Part shown: piece after piece, positions 54,752-62,895 of the stretch
How positions within the stretch are numbered: the first letter of the stretch is position 1
Layout of the letters: every line of letters begins with the position of its first letter
Assembly: GCA_029936965.1 (NCBI GenBank)
Contig: JAPYRG010000004.1
Span: forward strand, 62,001 to 126,000
Reading direction: 5' to 3'
DNA: 64,000 nucleotides
Source of the DNA: Fidelibacterota bacterium
GTDB lineage: Bacteria; Fidelibacterota; Marinisomatia; Marinisomatales; TCS55
Position numbers and translations under genes: made by a program
The notes under the pieces: generated by a model
Database searches by the model: none
What the model was told of the DNA's origin: nothing
What the model saw: only the letters and a program-made list of their open reading frames with translations

Positions 54752-55633
54752 CTATCCTTGACGATAGATAGGTCTTGTTAGGCAGGTTGGTCCTCCGGCG
54801 CCTTTCAATGAAATTTCTGATCCATCATAGGTGAAAACTTCCACATTATTTGATTCTAATAGTGTTTGTGTAATGGGATTTCCTGACATCATAATGCATT
54901 TTTTCGGAGCTAAAGATAATACATTGCATGCCATTGATTCATATTCATCATCTGGCACATTGATTAGTTTAATATTTAGACCTTTTAAAAACTCTATAAA
55001 TCTTGCAGGTAATAGTTTTGGATAAATTAAAAAAAGATTATGATCAATTGGACTCACATTACTCATCAGATGTAGACAATTTTCAGGGCCTAGCCAATGT
55101 GGGAGAGGAACAGGTATTATATCATCAACCTCGTTACCTAGAATGTCTTTTAATTGCTGTATTCCTTCTTTATTTGTTCTATATCCTTCTCCAACTGCAA
55201 TTGTACGTTTATTTATCCAAATAATATCTCCACCTTCTATTATTCCTGGATATTGTATTTCTCCAACAACTGATATGTTATTATGAAATAGAAAATTCTT
55301 TAATGCCTTGGGTTCATTTTTTCTAGATTCTTTTCCCATACTACAAATTATAATTCCTTTGGATGTAGCTATACCAGCATCACGAATGTAAATAGAGTCA
55401 AGGGTTGTTTCATCGTCGCTTGGTAACATTAGTATTTCAGTTCCAAATGATTCGATAAGAGAGATTAGTGTATTATATTGAAATACAGCTTTATCAAATT
55501 TAGGCTCTGAAGTAAAATGTAAATCTTTCCACTTTTTCTTTACATTGCTTATGTCTTTCCATGCATTATCAGGACTTTTCATAATTACCCTAAGCAATGG
55601 ATCAACCATTGAATTGCATTCTACTCTATTCAT
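54752..55633 (-). CDS. DDAH-like arginine deiminase-superfamily hydrolase
   Basis: Guanidino-group hydrolase of 293 residues, of the amidinotransferase/dimethylargininase fold. Visible active-site pieces are YIRDAG, EGGDIIW, the His in NCLHLMSNVSPID and the nucleophile Cys near residue 283 in GGPTCLTRP. Members release citrulline plus methylamines from methylated arginines, or act on arginine-like substrates. No signal peptide is seen. It is the first gene of the operon that continues with GcvT-like, two flavoenzymes and a Rieske oxygenase. Which guanidine is cleaved cannot be told from sequence. Confidence 0.87.
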   Translation of the reverse strand: MNRVECNSMVDPLLRVIMKSPDNAWKDISNVKKKWKDLHFTSEPKFDKAVFQYNTLISLIESFGTEILMLPSDDETTLDSIYIRDAGIATSKGIIICSMGKESRKNEPKALKNFLFHNNISVVGEIQYPGIIEGGDIIWINKRTIAVGEGYRTNKEGIQQLKDILGNEVDDIIPVPLPHWLGPENCLHLMSNVSPIDHNLFLIYPKLLPARFIEFLKGLNIKLINVPDDEYESMACNVLSLAPKKCIMMSGNPITQTLLESNNVEVFTYDGSEISLKGAGGPTCLTRPIYRQG

Positions 55634-55732
55634 TAATGATGATTAAATAATTAAAATTATTATTTACTTCCTACATTGTAAATTTAACTATACTTCTTTA
55701 TGAAGAATTCTATTTATTGATCAAATATTATA

Positions 55733-56218
55733 ATGGATACATTTAGTCATGCATTGTGGGGGAGAGGTTTATTTGGTTATCGGGGTTTGCCTTGGATTGC
55801 TTTGTTTTTTGGAGCTATGCCAGACTTGACATCTTTTGGTGCATTAATTATTGTAAATATAATTACCGGAAATATTCCTGAGTTTGGAGGAGGGCCACCT
55901 CCTTTAGATACGCTTCCAAATTGGGTTTTTTTATCCTATGATATTTTTCATAGTTATGTAACTGCTTTTTCGATAATAGCAGTAGTCTATTATTTTAATA
56001 AAAATTATGCATTTGCGATGTTAGGGTGGCCATTTCATATATTATTGGATTTTCCGTTTCATTCAAAAGAATATTTTCCCACCAAACTTTTTTATCCTAT
56101 AACAGACTTTTATTTTGATGGAATTCCATGGAATAATCCATTTATCTGGTTTCCGAATATCATTGGAATAATCATATTATTTTACTGGCGAAAAAATATC
56201 CTAATTAGAAAGAATTAA
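55733..56218 (+). CDS. YdjM/DUF457-like membrane protein
   Basis: Membrane protein of 161 residues with four or so helices. The family-type pattern is MDTFSHALWGRGLFGYRG with an early His, FFGAMPDLTSFG with Asp, FHSYVTAF, and PFHILLDFPFH with His/Asp. These spaced His and Asp residues fit the YdjM (DUF457) class of putative membrane metal-dependent hydrolases. It is divergent from the DDAH operon across a 99-nt gap and overlaps the convergent propeller gene end by 4 nt. Its function is unknown. Confidence 0.75.
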   Translation: MDTFSHALWGRGLFGYRGLPWIALFFGAMPDLTSFGALIIVNIITGNIPEFGGGPPPLDTLPNWVFLSYDIFHSYVTAFSIIAVVYYFNKNYAFAMLGWPFHILLDFPFHSKEYFPTKLFYPITDFYFDGIPWNNPFIWFPNIIGIIILFYWRKNILIRKN

Positions 56219-57309
56219 TCAGCCATTTTCCAAAATGCTATTCCCCCTGCCTGCTTACCTACTTCAACATGGTCAACTAAAACGAGGTTTTCTAAATCAA
56301 ATATATCAACAGATCCGGGTTCACCACGAATTCCCTCAACAGAAACAAATGCGTATCTACTATCAGGAGATATTACCACGCCATGAGTTACTCTTCTTGT
56401 GTTTTTCATACGTGCTAATTCAATTCCTGATTTTAAATCCCAAACACCGGTTTTTGCTGCTGATTTATAGGTAATAACTAAATATTTTCCATTTGGACTA
56501 ACTTCACAATTATAAGGCCCTTTATCAGTATTAAATTTTCTTGAAATAGCCCATTTATTTAAATCTATTTCAACAACATAATCTGTACCGTTATTTACTA
56601 CATATAAATACCTATCATTTGGATGTGGATATACCCATGTTGGTTTTTCTTTAGGCATTTTATGTGATTTCATATTCTTGTGATTTATAGACCCCATTGA
56701 ATGGTTCATATTTTTATGTTTATTTATCCCAGTAAATAACGTTCTACTAATTTTAAATTTGAGGATATCAAGCTCATATAATGTTCCTGACATCATTGCA
56801 ACTGAATACTGTTTTAATCCATCATTTGTTATCCTTGATCCATGAGGCATGACACCAGTTTCAATACGATTTACTTCAATCATTTCTTCAGTATCAACAA
56901 TGGAGATGGTACTAGGCTCGTGTTCACCGTGGAGATTAAAATTAACCACATATAGAAGACCTGTTGCATTTGAGATTTGCATTGTAGCCGGGAATAGACC
57001 CAACTCCACCCGATCAATGAGTTTATCAGTTCCAGTTTCATATTTATATACATGACCATATGGAAACCCGTGCGCTAATGATAAATACCAATATTTTCCA
57101 TCTGGTGAAACAGTGATTCCATGAGGGCCTTCAATTTCTAAGGGCCACACACCAACAGGAATATCTTTAATTACTTTTCCTTTTTGTCCATCAAACATAA
57201 TCAGATGAACTTCATCTTGAGATTCAGATGTTACATAAATAAAATATTCTTTTCCCTTTACTGTGCTTAGGAATATTATTGCGATTAGTAGAAGTCTAAA
57301 AAAAATCAT
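56215..57309 (-). CDS. YVTN-type beta-propeller with His/Met-rich insert
   Basis: Exported beta-propeller of 364 residues with a signal peptide (to about residue 19). Repeats of the YVTN/surface-layer type recur: GPHGITVSPDGKYWYLS, GLLYVVNFN, RYLYVVNNGTDYVVEID and THGVVISPDSRYAFVS. At 197-219 a loop contains four His and four Met (KHKNMNHSMGS, then NHKNMKSHKMPK), a pattern of periplasmic copper-binding loops. It begins 11 nt after the LVIVD gene and is the last gene of the TetR-led group. Metal binding is inferred from composition. Confidence 0.85.
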   Translation of the reverse strand: MIFFRLLLIAIIFLSTVKGKEYFIYVTSESQDEVHLIMFDGQKGKVIKDIPVGVWPLEIEGPHGITVSPDGKYWYLSLAHGFPYGHVYKYETGTDKLIDRVELGLFPATMQISNATGLLYVVNFNLHGEHEPSTISIVDTEEMIEVNRIETGVMPHGSRITNDGLKQYSVAMMSGTLYELDILKFKISRTLFTGINKHKNMNHSMGSINHKNMKSHKMPKEKPTWVYPHPNDRYLYVVNNGTDYVVEIDLNKWAISRKFNTDKGPYNCEVSPNGKYLVITYKSAAKTGVWDLKSGIELARMKNTRRVTHGVVISPDSRYAFVSVEGIRGEPGSVDIFDLENLVLVDHVEVGKQAGGIAFWKMAD

Positions 57310-57320
57310 GTTTTAATTAG

Positions 57321-59411
57321 TCAATCATCTTTTTCATCATAATCCACCAATTTTACTGCGTAAAGCCCACTATTCATATCAGTAAAGAAGATATGGTTTT
57401 TATAAGGATGTGGACCCCAAACCATCGTTGCATTTGGAATGCGACCTTCAGGATGATTAGATAAGTAAAAGGCTATTTCTCTTCCTTGTTTGTATAAATC
57501 ACCAAGTAATTCTCCTGATATATCAACAACTCGTAACCCCCCTTGATAAAAGGCAGTATATAAGGTATCACCATGAACCCACAAATTATGGGAACCAGCC
57601 TCAGGAACTTGGTAAACTGCCTCTTCAACAGGTTTTTTATAGTTATTTATATTTAAAAAATGATAACCTCCTCTAGGATTTGCTGGCTCTTTATTTTGAA
57701 TTTCTCCTAATCCAAAAGGGAAATGCTCGTCACCTGCGATTACATAAAAATTTCCTGTTGATTGACTTAAGAATGGAAATGCAGCATGATTTCTACCTGT
57801 AGTATCGCTTTTTGATGTCATTAAAATTGGATTCCTTGTACTGCCTTTTCCAGCTGATTGTAAAATAGGATTGTTCATTATAGTATATCGATTTTCTTCA
57901 GAAAATTGTAACCCACCAATATCGACTACATGAACCCCATCACTCCAATTGGATGAATAGGCAACTCCATTTTCAATCCACACATCGTGAATACTATGTC
58001 CAGGAGTTTTTAATTCATAACTATTGACTCTCCATGGATTAGTAGGATCAGAAATATTTATTATATCATATTTCCTTCCATTATTGACAGCATACACATG
58101 ATTATCATAAATAAAAGCATTATGAACGCCACCAGTAAGACCATCATTAAATTCTGATAATATTTTTACATTGTATGGATCGCTTACATCAAGTATAACT
58201 ACTCCATTCTTTCTACTTGAAGCACCCTCTCTAGTAATAACTCCTATACGTCCATCTGCAGAAATTTTTACATCATTTACTGTCCGCGCATCTACAGTTA
58301 CAGTATCTATTATAACTAAATTTGACGGATCTGTAACCTCCCAAAAATAAGCCTCCCCATTTGCTTCCCATGTACCAGTGACTGCAAAATCCCTATCGCT
58401 AAATTCATCCACACCTTGCCATACCCATAAATCTGACGTAAAAACATCTGTAATTAATCCATGGCCAATTAACTTTGCACGTTTCTTAATATTCCTAGGC
58501 TTTATTTTCACTGTTAGCGATGAAGTAAAACCGCTCGAGGTTGCATAAATAGTATATTCACCAGGATTCTCAGCAACAAATTTACCCTCTGGTGTAACTA
58601 GTCCACTTGCAGGAAGGCCTATGCCATAATTCGCTCTACCAGTAAATGAAAATTCTATAGGAACATCTGTTATCTCTCTACCTGAAGCTGTCTCTGCTTT
58701 TGCATTGAAAGTAATTACATCTCCTGTTCGATATGATCCTTCATTCATTGATAATTCTATTTTTCTCACAGGATTTCTCAAGATACGTAGTTCTGTATTA
58801 GAAAAAATATTATTGTACGATTGATTATTTATGGAAACAGTAAGCTGCACTCGACCTCTCTGATTGATTGAAAGGTTTCCAAATTCATCAAATTTCGCTA
58901 TTGTTTTATTTGATGAGTTAAAAATAGGTTCTACATCATTTCTTATTATTCCAGCTTGGTCTAAAATTTTCACCAAAAATTTTATTCTCGTCCCTTCATA
59001 AGCAGTATTTGGTGGGTCTATAAATTCAACTTTTTCAATTGGGGGAGCAGGTACTGAAATAGGCAAACTACCTCGAATCCTTTTAAATCGATCATTTGTA
59101 ATATTGGAAGCATTAAGATTAAAAGAACCTGACTTGAACACTTTTAATCTAACATTGGCTATACCATCTGGATTACTGATCCATGGTTTAACTTCAACGG
59201 ATAACCATTCACCGGTTAACAAAAATTGATTTTTAGATAATGATCCATCTCTAGATAGTAATGACACTTTAACATTTATAGAATCCCCAATTTCTAAATT
59301 GACTGAATCAGGTTCAAATTGAAAATATAAGCTATCATCATCATTTGCAGTAAGATTTATATTGACAAATACAATGATAGTAGATATAATATTTAATTTT
59401 GCTTTATACAT
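57321..59411 (-). CDS. Exported Ig-like/LVIVD-repeat protein
   Basis: Exported protein of 696 residues with a signal peptide (to about 22). The first 300 residues are Ig-like/bacterial adhesion domains (DSINVKVSLLSRDGSLS, ITFNAKAETASGREI). The rest is an LVIVD-type beta-propeller: DPSNLVIIDTV, NGVVILDVSDPYNVKI, YDIINISDPTNPWRV, DGVHVVDIGG and GGLRVVDISG. Such proteins are surface-associated with unknown ligand. It lies 144 nt downstream of the small lipoprotein gene and 11 nt before the YVTN propeller, with no terminator seen in between. Confidence 0.85.
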   Translation of the reverse strand: MYKAKLNIISTIIVFVNINLTANDDDSLYFQFEPDSVNLEIGDSINVKVSLLSRDGSLSKNQFLLTGEWLSVEVKPWISNPDGIANVRLKVFKSGSFNLNASNITNDRFKRIRGSLPISVPAPPIEKVEFIDPPNTAYEGTRIKFLVKILDQAGIIRNDVEPIFNSSNKTIAKFDEFGNLSINQRGRVQLTVSINNQSYNNIFSNTELRILRNPVRKIELSMNEGSYRTGDVITFNAKAETASGREITDVPIEFSFTGRANYGIGLPASGLVTPEGKFVAENPGEYTIYATSSGFTSSLTVKIKPRNIKKRAKLIGHGLITDVFTSDLWVWQGVDEFSDRDFAVTGTWEANGEAYFWEVTDPSNLVIIDTVTVDARTVNDVKISADGRIGVITREGASSRKNGVVILDVSDPYNVKILSEFNDGLTGGVHNAFIYDNHVYAVNNGRKYDIINISDPTNPWRVNSYELKTPGHSIHDVWIENGVAYSSNWSDGVHVVDIGGLQFSEENRYTIMNNPILQSAGKGSTRNPILMTSKSDTTGRNHAAFPFLSQSTGNFYVIAGDEHFPFGLGEIQNKEPANPRGGYHFLNINNYKKPVEEAVYQVPEAGSHNLWVHGDTLYTAFYQGGLRVVDISGELLGDLYKQGREIAFYLSNHPEGRIPNATMVWGPHPYKNHIFFTDMNSGLYAVKLVDYDEKDD

Positions 59412-59555
59412 AGTTAACTACCTCTAAAATATTTTTCTCGGATTTGGGTAATTTACTTCTTTGAATGAATGAAAGCAAAAATATGGATACAAATAACACC
59501 GATTTAGGATGAAAACGGGGTTATAAAAGAAATATGAGTTACTTTTTAAACATAT

Positions 59556-59975
59556 TTAAAAATCAGCGTTAAAATTAATTTCTAAATCCGAATTATCCTG
59601 AGTTACGATCATGTATTCAAAATGGCCGCCTAATGTACTGTATGATCCATTTGGATAATCATCAGGCCAATATGTAACTGATATCGCTTCATAATTTGTA
59701 AATGAAAGATTATTGAAAGAGTATACATATTCATTATTTGATAAAGTCTCTAATGAAAGATATTCAAAACCAGCAGGCGGACCTTGAGCAGGATATGTTG
59801 TATTTAATGATAGCAATACTGATCCACTATCTGGCCATGTGCCGCTAAAAGTAATTTTTCCATATATTGAAGCATATTCAGCTAAAACTTCTCCATCAGT
59901 AGATTCGTTATCTTCGCAAGCTATATTTATGATCAGTATTAATGAGCTTAATATTGTTAATATTATTCTATGCAT
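59556..59975 (-). CDS. Putative lipoprotein of the TonB operon
   Basis: Unrecognised 139-residue exported protein. The N-terminus MHRIILTILSSLILIINIACEDNES is a hydrophobic signal ending in a lipobox-like NIAC, so lipidation at Cys20 is likely. The rest is a small beta-sandwich (IYGKITFSGTWPDSG, EYVYSFNNLSF) similar to carbohydrate-like or transthyretin-like surface domains. It follows the TonB receptor by 19 nt, suggesting a surface partner of the receptor. The short 144-nt gap after it is AT-rich with nothing I can assign. Confidence 0.72.
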   Translation of the reverse strand: MHRIILTILSSLILIINIACEDNESTDGEVLAEYASIYGKITFSGTWPDSGSVLLSLNTTYPAQGPPAGFEYLSLETLSNNEYVYSFNNLSFTNYEAISVTYWPDDYPNGSYSTLGGHFEYMIVTQDNSDLEINFNADF

Positions 59976-59994
59976 TGTTTTGTTCCGTGTATAA

Positions 59995-62175
59995 CTAATT
60001 AAGTTGTTTAGAAAAATTAATTTGCCAAGTCAGACCTGGCATTGGATAATGTTGGATCAACACATATTCTTTACTAAAAATATTTCTAATTATTCCTGTT
60101 ATCTTATAATTAGTATAACTTTTTGAAAGCTGTAAATCAAAAAGAATAGTTTCAGGAATTTTGTTAATAGGGAAACGAAATATGTTATCAACAACAGGGT
60201 GATCATCACTTAAAAAATCTTCATATTTTTGTGAGCTTTTATAATTAAATAAAATAGAAAAATTTGTATTTTTAAAAAATTTCCTATTAATTGAACCTTT
60301 TACTTTATGTTTTGATCTGTAAAGAAGTGGCATATCTTGATTCTTTAGATCTGTCATGTCTAAGTATGAATAACTGACTTCTAATCTTGCAACATTAAAT
60401 GGTAGATCAAAATTACTACCTAATTCAAAACCATAACCTTCAATATTTGTTCGATTTAAAGATTCTACAGGAATAGAATAAACGAAATCAATCATATCAC
60501 TGTAATAATTATAAAATATATTTGTGAACCATGTATAATTTTGGTTGGCATGGTTTTTGAAACCGATTTCCGCTGCAGTTAGGTATTCTGGTTGCAATCC
60601 TGAGTTTCCTCGAAATTGTAACCCATAGCTACTTTCATGTTCTAAGAATAGTTCGGATATAGAAGGAGCCCTAAATCCACGATTTACAGATAGATGATAT
60701 TGTTTACCAGGCGTAGATTGAAAATAGATATTGAATTTTGGTGAGAGAGCTTGAAATATTTTTTTTGGATATTTTTTTCCTCCCCGCACCCAGCGGTAAT
60801 CATATCGTATGCCAAGATCCATCTTCCAAAGCGCATTGATATTCTTTTTCAATTGACCAAATGTTGCTAATGTACGTTGTAAAGGTTGTGAATAAATTGA
60901 GTTAATCACATCTGCTTTTGATTGATCGTTTCCAAATTCTGCACCTATTGTCAGTATTGATTTATTATTAAAGAAATGTTGGTACTCACTACGAAGCAAT
61001 AGCATTTGGTCGTTATAAGTAGTCTGTCTTTGAATTTTTTCAATAGGGGCGTCATTTCTATCTTTATATATAGTATGAAATTGATTAAGTCCAACTGAAG
61101 AGGATAAATAGCCATTATCAAAAATTGGGAATGAATAGAATAATTGGATATAACTACTTACCCTTTTTGACTGTCTATATGAAATTAATTCAGGATTATC
61201 AGGGTATATAAAACCAGGTTGGCCATTATTAGATTTTGTTATAATAGTAGACAAGGACCATTTTTTTTGATTATTCGAATTGCTCTTAATTTTTAATGAT
61301 CCTCTAATATTATTATGGTCTGCATTAAATCGGTGCCCATTGGAATAATTATAACCAGCGGAAGTGAAAACTTTTACGTTTTTTATATCTCGACTATAAT
61401 TAAGGTTTAGAATATTGATATTAAAACTTCCAACTCCAGCATCATAAGTAAGAGATCTATTTGGTGCATTTGATTTTGTTACCATATTAATTACACCCCC
61501 CATAGAATTATGACCATATAAGGAAGATGAAGGACCTCTTACAATTTCTATACGATCAATATTTTCTAAAGGAATAGCATTCCAATCAGGGGCGCCTGAA
61601 TTTGGCATTGACACTGGAAAGCCATCAATAAGAAGAAGAACTCTATTATTGTAACCACCAGGCTTATAATCTGAAGAACCGCGAATAGATATATTAACAT
61701 TCCTACCATGAGCATGTGCCATCTGCAGATCAAAACCATGTATTGATTTTAACAATCCAGATATGCTAGAGATGTTTTTTTGTAATAACGTTTTGTTATC
61801 AATGATTTGTGTGATTTCAGGTGAATGTTTAGATGGAAACATTCCCACAACATTTATTGTTTCCCATATAATAGGCTTTCTCTTTAAAAAAATAATTAAA
61901 TTTAAATCTTCATCTTTTTTCATTACGATAGATTTTGAATAAGCTTCATAACCAATAATTGAAATTTGAAGATTATGTTCTCCTTTATCCATATTTGAAA
62001 AAACAAACACACCATCACTATTAGTTGAATTACCAATTGCAACGTTACTTAATAATACATTTGCACCGATCATTGGTGAATTATCTAATTCATCGATTAC
62101 AATACCTTTTATAGTACCTGCAATAATGGAGTAGGAAGCCAATAATAAATAATAAAGAATATTCTTTATAGACAT
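59995..62175 (-). CDS. TonB-dependent receptor under TetR control
   Basis: Outer-membrane receptor of 726 residues. A signal peptide (to about 19) is followed by a carboxypeptidase-regulatory-like domain (GIVIDELDNSPMIGANV, IIGYEAYSKSI), the plug (AHAHGRNVNISIRGSSD, RVLLLIDGFPVSMP, IDRIEIVRGPSSSLYGHNSMGGVINMVTK in parts) and a barrel with RGFRAPSISELFLEH and INFSKQL at the end. It starts 1 nt after the TetR gene stop. The His-containing plug motif MAHAHGR is distinctive. The ligand is unknown; metal, siderophore or vitamin uptake are all possible. Confidence 0.92.
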   Translation of the reverse strand: MSIKNILYYLLLASYSIIAGTIKGIVIDELDNSPMIGANVLLSNVAIGNSTNSDGVFVFSNMDKGEHNLQISIIGYEAYSKSIVMKKDEDLNLIIFLKRKPIIWETINVVGMFPSKHSPEITQIIDNKTLLQKNISSISGLLKSIHGFDLQMAHAHGRNVNISIRGSSDYKPGGYNNRVLLLIDGFPVSMPNSGAPDWNAIPLENIDRIEIVRGPSSSLYGHNSMGGVINMVTKSNAPNRSLTYDAGVGSFNINILNLNYSRDIKNVKVFTSAGYNYSNGHRFNADHNNIRGSLKIKSNSNNQKKWSLSTIITKSNNGQPGFIYPDNPELISYRQSKRVSSYIQLFYSFPIFDNGYLSSSVGLNQFHTIYKDRNDAPIEKIQRQTTYNDQMLLLRSEYQHFFNNKSILTIGAEFGNDQSKADVINSIYSQPLQRTLATFGQLKKNINALWKMDLGIRYDYRWVRGGKKYPKKIFQALSPKFNIYFQSTPGKQYHLSVNRGFRAPSISELFLEHESSYGLQFRGNSGLQPEYLTAAEIGFKNHANQNYTWFTNIFYNYYSDMIDFVYSIPVESLNRTNIEGYGFELGSNFDLPFNVARLEVSYSYLDMTDLKNQDMPLLYRSKHKVKGSINRKFFKNTNFSILFNYKSSQKYEDFLSDDHPVVDNIFRFPINKIPETILFDLQLSKSYTNYKITGIIRNIFSKEYVLIQHYPMPGLTWQINFSKQLN

Positions 62176-62176
62176 G

Positions 62177-62770
62177 TTACTGTTTGCTAATTAAGTTGGT
62201 TAATAACACTTCGACTTCATCCTCTGATATGGAGTTCTTCTTTTCATCACCAAAGAAAATTAATCCAGTAAATAAACCGCCTATAGCTTTAAACATTAGA
62301 TTAGTGTTTAGTTTTGGAAATTCTTTATGTTTTATACCGTCATCTAACAAACCCTTTAGTATAGAATAAAGCTGACTTTGGTACTTTTTCCACTTCTGAT
62401 CATCAAAGTCAGTGAGATTTATTGCCTTTGGAGCCTGGAAAAGAAATTCATAAAGATTGGGTCTTTGCTTTGCATTATGAGCTATCTGGACCAAAATTTT
62501 AATAAAAGTTTTCCTAGGACTTTGTTCTTCTTGAATAATGACTTCCAAACTTTCCATTAATGATTTCCATCCTTCTTCCATGACACCAAGGAAGACTTCT
62601 TCTTTTGATGAAAAGTAATAGTACAGTGTAGCTTTGCCAAATCCTGCATTTTCAGCAATAGAATCCATTGTTGCACCATCTAATCCATTTTCTTTGAAAA
62701 CTTCAAGGGCACTGGAAAGGATACGTTCCTGTCTAAGTTTTCGTTCTTCTAGTTGGCGTTCTGAAAGCAT
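62177..62770 (-). CDS. TetR family regulator of the TonB operon
   Basis: TetR-type repressor of 197 residues. The helix-turn-helix is at about 30-52 (MDSIAENAGFGKATLYYYFSSK seen as MDSIAENAGFGK and ATLYYYFSSK). The C-terminal ligand domain is typical and not assignable to a ligand. It is the first gene of the operon and lies 10 nt after a palindromic site that it probably binds. Paralogous to, but clearly different from, the fad regulator at 7.8-8.4 kb. Confidence 0.9.
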   Translation of the reverse strand: MLSERQLEERKLRQERILSSALEVFKENGLDGATMDSIAENAGFGKATLYYYFSSKEEVFLGVMEEGWKSLMESLEVIIQEEQSPRKTFIKILVQIAHNAKQRPNLYEFLFQAPKAINLTDFDDQKWKKYQSQLYSILKGLLDDGIKHKEFPKLNTNLMFKAIGGLFTGLIFFGDEKKNSISEDEVEVLLTNLISKQ

Positions 62771-62780
62771 TAGTTTATAT

Positions 62781-62797
62781 TTCGACTAAGGGTCGAA
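62781..62797. promoter_or_regulatory. Palindromic operator for the TonB-operon TetR regulator
   Basis: Perfect 6-bp arms TTCGAC and GTCGAA around a 5-nt centre, 11-27 nt upstream of the TetR ATG. The G/C content stands out in the AT-rich 125-nt gap. Position and symmetry match TetR autoregulation. Confidence 0.65.
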
Positions 62798-62895
62798 TAT
62801 TAGTAATTACTTTATGAATTATACTAATAGAATTTTATATAATTATTGATTAATTAGAAAAGAAAGCGCTCTTTAAAACAAATATAAAGATGTGA

